64,000 nt of DNA from Bacilli bacterium (GTDB lineage: Bacteria; Bacillota_I; Bacilli_A; RF39; UBA660): NCBI GenBank assembly GCA_900768345.1, contig CAAGCO010000022.1, forward strand, positions 48,639 to 112,638. Direction: 5' to 3'. The notes below the pieces were generated by a model, which was not told where the DNA came from, made no database searches, and was given only the letters and a program-made list of their open reading frames with translations. Position numbers and translations under genes: made by a program. Shown here piece after piece: positions 59,509 through 64,000 of this stretch (the first letter of the stretch is position 1; each line of letters starts with the position of its first letter).

Positions 59509-61235
59509 GAGTTAACCCTCTTAAACATCTTTTCAAGTTCATATATTGGATATTTTATAATTGTTGGTCTTCCATGAGGACAAGTATAGGGAAATTCACA
59601 TTTAAATAATCTATTTAATAGTTCTTCTTGTTCTTTATAACCAATATTTGTATTTGCTTTAACACTCATCTTGCAAGCTAAACGAATAGCAGCTTTTTCA
59701 TTAAATTTAACTCTATCAAATTCACCTTTTATTTCAGAAACAAGTTCAAATATTCTTCTTATACTTTCTTCTTCATATCCTTCTTTTAGCCATGATGGGT
59801 GCTCTGTAACTCTAAAAGTATTAATACCAAATTCTTCCACTTTGAACCCTACATTTCTTAAAACATCTATATGATCATGTATTCTCATGAATTCATTTTT
59901 TGGATATTCTAGAGTTATTGGAAATAACATACTCGTTGTGTAAACATCTCTATTTCTTAATGCTTCCATATATCTTTCATAATTGATTCTTTCATTAGCG
60001 GCATGTATATCTATCATATACATAACATTCTCATCTTGAGCTATTAAGTATGTTCCAAGAGCTAAACCAACTGGTTTTATAAATACATCTTCTTTTTTAA
60101 CTGCTTCGCTATCATATTTTATTTCTTCTTGTTCATCATCGAATTGAAGTCTTACATCTTCAATTTTTCTTTCGGTGTATCTATAGTTATTTTCATGATT
60201 ATAGTCTACCGGAGACTCTTTTACTTCTTCTTGATACCCTTTAAAAGTATTATCTGCTTTGTTTAATGCAGTTCTAATAGTACTAAAAAGTAAATCATCT
60301 AAGCTTTCTAATTTAGAAAATTTTATATCTTGTTTAGTTGGATGAATATTAACATCTATTAGAGTTGGATCTGTTTCGATATTTATAACCACTATTGGGA
60401 ATTTATTTTCTGCTAAAACTGTATGATATGCATCTTTAATAGTTCTATTTACTGATTGATTACTAACTACTCTTCCATTTACTAAAGTAATCATAGAGTT
60501 TCTATTTGATTTTGAAAGATTTAAATTACTTATATATCCATTAATTATATAATCATAGTTTTCTGCTTCAATTTTAATCATGTTTTTAGATACATTAAGT
60601 CCAAATATTTCATGTATTACTTTATATATATCATTACTTCCAGATGTTTTTATCATTTCTTTTCCATCATTAAATAAAGCAATTGAAATATCCGGGTGTG
60701 AAAGTGCTATTTTTTCAATGTAATTTACTGTAAGAGCTAGTTCTGCATTTAGACTTTTCATAAATTTTAGTCTAGCTGGCGTATTATAAAATAATTCAGA
60801 AACTTCAATAATAGTACCTTTTCTCATACTACCAGTTTTTTCTGTTATGAATTTACCTGCTTTTAGATTTAGATAAGTTGATTCATTGCCATCATAAGTA
60901 TCTAGTACTATATTACTTACTGATGATATAGCAGCAAGTGCTTCACCACGAAAACCTAAAGTATTTATGAAATATAAATCGTTTTCACTTTTGATTTTAG
61001 ATGTAGCATGTCTACTAAAACATAGTTTAGCATCATCTCTACTCATACCACATCCATCATCAACTATCTTAATTAGCTTAGTACCTGAAAGTAATAATTC
61101 AATCTTTATGTTTTTACTTCCTGCATCTATACTATTTTCAACTAATTCTTTTACGACATTAGCTATTCTTTCTACTACTTCACCTGCAGCTATTTTATTA
61201 GCTAAGTTTTCACTCATTACATTAATTTTATTCAT
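59505..61235 (-). CDS. mutL: DNA mismatch repair protein MutL
   Basis: A 576-aa GHKL ATPase and likely nicking endonuclease. N-terminal ATPase motifs: GEVVERIANVVKELVENSIDAGS, VDDGCGM, TLGFRGEALAAIS and GTIIEVSELFYNTPAR. The C-terminal domain has the endonuclease-type motif as IDIHAANERINYE (Gln of the usual DQHA replaced by Ile) and CPHGRPTIIKYP. Start ATG 61235. mutS is not adjacent in this window; yqeH ends at 61237, just upstream. Confidence 0.95.
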   Translation of the reverse strand: MNKINVMSENLANKIAAGEVVERIANVVKELVENSIDAGSKNIKIELLLSGTKLIKIVDDGCGMSRDDAKLCFSRHATSKIKSENDLYFINTLGFRGEALAAISSVSNIVLDTYDGNESTYLNLKAGKFITEKTGSMRKGTIIEVSELFYNTPARLKFMKSLNAELALTVNYIEKIALSHPDISIALFNDGKEMIKTSGSNDIYKVIHEIFGLNVSKNMIKIEAENYDYIINGYISNLNLSKSNRNSMITLVNGRVVSNQSVNRTIKDAYHTVLAENKFPIVVINIETDPTLIDVNIHPTKQDIKFSKLESLDDLLFSTIRTALNKADNTFKGYQEEVKESPVDYNHENNYRYTERKIEDVRLQFDDEQEEIKYDSEAVKKEDVFIKPVGLALGTYLIAQDENVMYMIDIHAANERINYERYMEALRNRDVYTTSMLFPITLEYPKNEFMRIHDHIDVLRNVGFKVEEFGINTFRVTEHPSWLKEGYEEESIRRIFELVSEIKGEFDRVKFNEKAAIRLACKMSVKANTNIGYKEQEELLNRLFKCEFPYTCPHGRPTIIKYPIYELEKMFKRVNS

Positions 61236-61236
61236 A

Positions 61237-62238
61237 TTAAATCATACTCTTTCTAATGCTTACTAATTTAATATCTAAAGCATAAACTTTTATATTTCCT
61301 GGTTTTGTAACTCTAATAAAACCAAGACCATTTATTAATATATCAGATGGTTCTTTAATATCATAAGTAACACTTTGTAGTATAGTTAGTTTATCATTTT
61401 TAGATTTTATTTTTTCATATCTAAGTGAATCATTTATGTAAAAACTAAAACTATTAGATTTTTCTCCGATGTTTTCTATTCTTAAAATATCATTTACTAC
61501 TATAGCGTATCCATTTCTAACTTGGAAAGTTTTAACTTTTAATTCCTTTTTAGGATATAATTTAACTACTTTAGAGTAGTCTACAAAGTTATATATAGCA
61601 TTGTTATCAATGAATCCCGGAGTATCTACAATAACTAATCTTGGGTTTAATTTTATTGTTATATAAGATGCTGTTGTGTTTGGAATGCTACTTGTAGTTA
61701 TAGTAGGGTTTTTACATACACTAGTTAATAAATGATTTATAAATGTACTTTTACCACTATTAGTAAATCCTACTATATAAAGTCTTTTAACATTATCTGC
61801 TTCTATTTTCTTTAAGAAATTATCTATATTATAGTTCTTAACTGAACTAATAAACATAATGTCTTCAGTATTAACTATATTTTCTTTAATATATTCAGTA
61901 AGTTTCTTTTCTTTTAAACTTTTAGGAAGTACATCTCTTTTAGTAATAAGTATATATTTTTTATTTTTAAATCTATTTATATATTTTTTAACATTTTCAT
62001 TTATATTAAGTGCATCTATTAAAAATGCTACGCTAGCAAGATTATCACTATTGATATTTCTTATTATTCCATCTGTATCTATTTTCTTATCTAAGACACT
62101 ATATTCACCATAATGTTTTATTTTAAAGCATCTTTCGCAGTATTCTGCTTTATCAAATACACTAGATTTGACAAATCCTTCGTCTTTAGCATTTTCACTT
62201 TGAAGTATACTTCCACATCCTAAACATTTTTTATTCAT
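61237..62238 (-). CDS. yqeH: Ribosome biogenesis GTPase YqeH
   Basis: Circularly permuted GTPase needed for 30S assembly; 333 aa. N-terminal zinc finger CLGCGSILQ...YCERCFK (two CxxC pairs), then the permuted G motifs: TKRD (G4), SSV (G5), P-loop GFTNSGKSTFINHL (G1) and DTPGFID (G3), followed by a C-terminal RNA-binding region. It overlaps yqeG by 8 nt as in the Bacillus yqeG-yqeH pair. Confidence 0.95.
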   Translation of the reverse strand: MNKKCLGCGSILQSENAKDEGFVKSSVFDKAEYCERCFKIKHYGEYSVLDKKIDTDGIIRNINSDNLASVAFLIDALNINENVKKYINRFKNKKYILITKRDVLPKSLKEKKLTEYIKENIVNTEDIMFISSVKNYNIDNFLKKIEADNVKRLYIVGFTNSGKSTFINHLLTSVCKNPTITTSSIPNTTASYITIKLNPRLVIVDTPGFIDNNAIYNFVDYSKVVKLYPKKELKVKTFQVRNGYAIVVNDILRIENIGEKSNSFSFYINDSLRYEKIKSKNDKLTILQSVTYDIKEPSDILINGLGFIRVTKPGNIKVYALDIKLVSIRKSMI

Positions 62239-62755
62239 AGTATTTCCCCCTTAAAAATAATTCTTTTTTCTCTAAGCTTCCATATATTATTTTTTCTAAC
62301 ATTCTATTAATTAAAGTCATACTATAATCTTTTTCAGTAAGTGGATTTACTAATATACTAGTTATATCTAATTTATTAGCTCCCCATATATCTGTTATTA
62401 GTTGATCTCCTATAGCTGCTATTTCAGAACTTTTATATTTAAATCTTTCCATTATTTTATTATATTTATCTTTTCTAGGTTTTAAAGAAAATGCACAAGC
62501 ATCTACCATTAAATAATCTTTAAATGGTTCTACTCTATGTTTAGGTGCATTTGATATTATTATTACTTTAAATCCTTTATCTTTTAACTCATCAAATAAT
62601 TTTTTTAGTCTTTTAGTTGGTTTATTTGAATGACTTGGTACGATTGTATTATCTAAATCAAATAATAAACAACGTATCCCTTTTTTATAAAGTTTGTCAT
62701 AATTTATATAATAAATGCTTTTTTGATAAATATCAGGCATAAATTTTTCTACCAT
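62231..62755 (-). CDS. yqeG: YqeG family HAD-IIIA phosphatase
   Basis: A 174-aa HAD phosphatase. Catalytic loop LLFDLDNTIVPSHS, motif II VIIISNAPKH, lysine in SLKPRKDKY and motif IV AIGDQLITDIWGAN. Relatives include phosphatidylglycerophosphatase (Gep4/PGPase), so a lipid role is possible. ATG 62755 follows GAGGAAG; the ATG at 62770 overlaps that site. Confidence 0.93.
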   Translation of the reverse strand: MVEKFMPDIYQKSIYYINYDKLYKKGIRCLLFDLDNTIVPSHSNKPTKRLKKLFDELKDKGFKVIIISNAPKHRVEPFKDYLMVDACAFSLKPRKDKYNKIMERFKYKSSEIAAIGDQLITDIWGANKLDITSILVNPLTEKDYSMTLINRMLEKIIYGSLEKKELFLRGKYYE

Positions 62756-62794
62756 ATCACACTTCCTCATTTAACATTATATCAAGATTTAGAG

Positions 62795-62845
62795 TTAAAA
62801 AAAAGAAAAGTCTTATGTTTTATAAGATTTTCTTTTTTATTGATT
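62795..62845 (-). terminator. Terminator of the repeat surface protein
   Basis: TCTTAT / ATAAGA stem with flanking A and T runs, AAAACATAAGACTTTTC context, and a long T tail. Confidence 0.7.
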
Positions 62846-64000
62846 ATTTTTTTGTGAAATATCCTGGAGTAGATGCTGTATCTATTCTAGCATAGGTTTT
62901 ATCTACATGTGAACTATTGTATTTAGTTCCATTTCCACCAACTAAATTAGTTACTTCCTTAAACATATCTGTACTACTAGTAACATTATTGGTTATGAAA
63001 TTATTACTTGCATATATAGTTTTTACTTTAGAAACATAAAACATTTCACTCATATCTGTAACATTAGAAGTATTAAAACTACTTAAATCTAATGTAGTTG
63101 CTTTACTATTTCTAAACATTCCAACCATATTTGTAACATTAGAAGTATTAAAACTGCTTAAATCTAATCTAGTTGCTTGTGAATTATAAAACATATAGCC
63201 CATATTAGTTACCTTAGTTGTATTAAAGTTACTTAAATCTAATGTAGTTGCTTTTGAGCCTGAAAACATCCAATACATATCAGTAACATTACTTGTATTA
63301 AAACTGCTTAAATCTAATGTAGTTGCTTTTGAACCACTAAACATCAAACTCATATCAGTTACATTACTTGTATTAAAACTACTTAAATCTATTGATGTTG
63401 CTTTTGAATCACCAAACATTAAACTCATATCAGTAACATTTCTTGTATTAAATTTATTTAACCCTTTTATTTCAGACGCCTTTGACCCTGCAAACATCCA
63501 TTTCATATTAGTTACTTTGCTTGTATCAAAATTGCTTACGTCTATTGTTGTTGCTTGTGAATTATAAAACATTAAACTCATATTTGTAACATTAGAAGTG
63601 TTAAAACTACTTAAATCTATTGATGTTGCTTGTGAATTTTTAAACATATAGCTCATTGAAATAACAGGTTTATTATTTATATAAGTGCAAACTTTACTAG
63701 TTACAGGACCAGTACTTGATTTATTAGTTAATTGCACTCCCCAACCTTCTCCTGCAATATTTCTCCAATCAAAATCATTGGTTGATGAACTAATACCTTC
63801 TTGCTTATATCTATATGTATACTGTCCATTAACATACTCTGCGCCTTGTACCATATCTCCATCAAAAGTACAATTAATATAATTAGGATTATCAGGATTA
63901 CTTGGCTCATTTGACCCACAATTATAATCATCTAAATTTCCATTTTCTAAATCATCTATAGTTAAATCTTCAACAGCTTTGCCATTTAAACTTGCTATCC
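62844..64000 (-). CDS. BspA-like/DUF285 repeat surface protein, 5' end outside window
   Basis: The frame is open through the right edge, so at least 385 codons with an unseen N-terminus; an internal ATG at 63854 is not the start. Residues near the visible beginning show KAVEDLTIDDLENGN and a Cys-containing linker (DYNCGSNEPSNPDNP). From about 63660 to 62990 come nine to ten 24-residue units such as SFNTSNVTDMSLMFSGSKAT, the DUF285/BspA-type leucine-rich-like repeat used in adhesion. The end is DTASTPGYFTKK with no LPXTG or anchor, so attachment must come from the N-terminus or be absent. Confidence 0.88.
   Translation of the reverse strand, partial: IASLNGKAVEDLTIDDLENGNLDDYNCGSNEPSNPDNPNYINCTFDGDMVQGAEYVNGQYTYRYKQEGISSSTNDFDWRNIAGEGWGVQLTNKSSTGPVTSKVCTYINNKPVISMSYMFKNSQATSIDLSSFNTSNVTNMSLMFYNSQATTIDVSNFDTSKVTNMKWMFAGSKASEIKGLNKFNTRNVTDMSLMFGDSKATSIDLSSFNTSNVTDMSLMFSGSKATTLDLSSFNTSNVTDMYWMFSGSKATTLDLSNFNTTKVTNMGYMFYNSQATRLDLSSFNTSNVTNMVGMFRNSKATTLDLSSFNTSNVTDMSEMFYVSKVKTIYASNNFITNNVTSSTDMFKEVTNLVGGNGTKYNSSHVDKTYARIDTASTPGYFTKK
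62990..63660 (-). repeat. Tandem 72-bp coding repeats
   Basis: About nine units of 72 bp within the DUF285-type gene. Recurrent nucleotide pieces include TTAAATCTAATGTAGTTGCT and AACATTAGAAGTATTAAAAC on the + strand. Units differ mainly at the codon positions of the turn (SGSKATT, YNSQATR, AGSKASE), suggesting recombination-driven variation. Confidence 0.85.

Noticed and set aside
62990..63660. CRISPR array
   Set aside because: The 72-bp period is an in-frame protein repeat without unique spacers; no cas genes are present.

Overview
The window is AT-rich, densely packed DNA from a low-GC Gram-positive bacterium of the Bacilli/Mollicutes side of Firmicutes. Gene content resembles an uncultured gut RF39-like or Erysipelotrichia-like lineage, but no 16S gene is present, so the lineage is inference. 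Supporting points are T-box leaders on pheST and thrS, Bacillus-type gene orders (xerD-deoB; dnaB-dnaI-two genes-thrS; yqeG-yqeH; spoIIP beside rpsT), a complete murein pathway gene, and TGA used as a stop (for example at 8612-8614), which argues against the mycoplasma code. 

Left arm (1-29.3 kb) is read mostly from the + strand: rarA (partial, minus), a flippase-like membrane protein, a TasA-like/DUF6273 surface protein, xerD-deoB, an RlmD-like rRNA methylase, an unassigned leader RNA with a frameshifted ORF6N gene, a run of small housekeeping genes, then a 14-25.5 kb envelope-stress block (ABC transporter, two-component system, CDF and MntP metal exporters, LiaF-like and toastrack proteins, a second fused ABC transporter), and a T-box-controlled pheST operon. 

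The middle (29.3-34.8 kb) is where gene direction reverses. It holds two tandem NlpC/P60 peptidases, a tiny protamine-like Arg/Ser/Asn protein, a ZIP transporter, and an 840-bp gene-free stretch with diverged repeats and a 28-bp site matching the B. subtilis dif sequence at 24 of 28 positions. Together with the convergent gene orientation this marks the chromosome replication terminus. 

Right arm (34.8-64 kb) is read mostly from the - strand: ldh, mnmA-alr, spoIIM, tRNA-Lys, a polysaccharide deacetylase, two further tRNAs, murC, the dnaB-dnaI and T-box thrS units, an ABC-2 exporter cluster with a small peptide ORF, uvrC, spoIIP, rpsT, the mutL-(55-aa ORF)-miaA operon, yqeGH, and a BspA-like repeat surface protein that runs off the right edge. 

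The most notable items are the dif/terminus locus with its repeats, the 43-aa protamine-like gene, several unlisted minigenes (55, 37, 24 and 41 aa), a shared 20-bp direct-repeat operator that may link the two-component system to two envelope genes, and the systematic packing of promoters against or inside intrinsic terminators.
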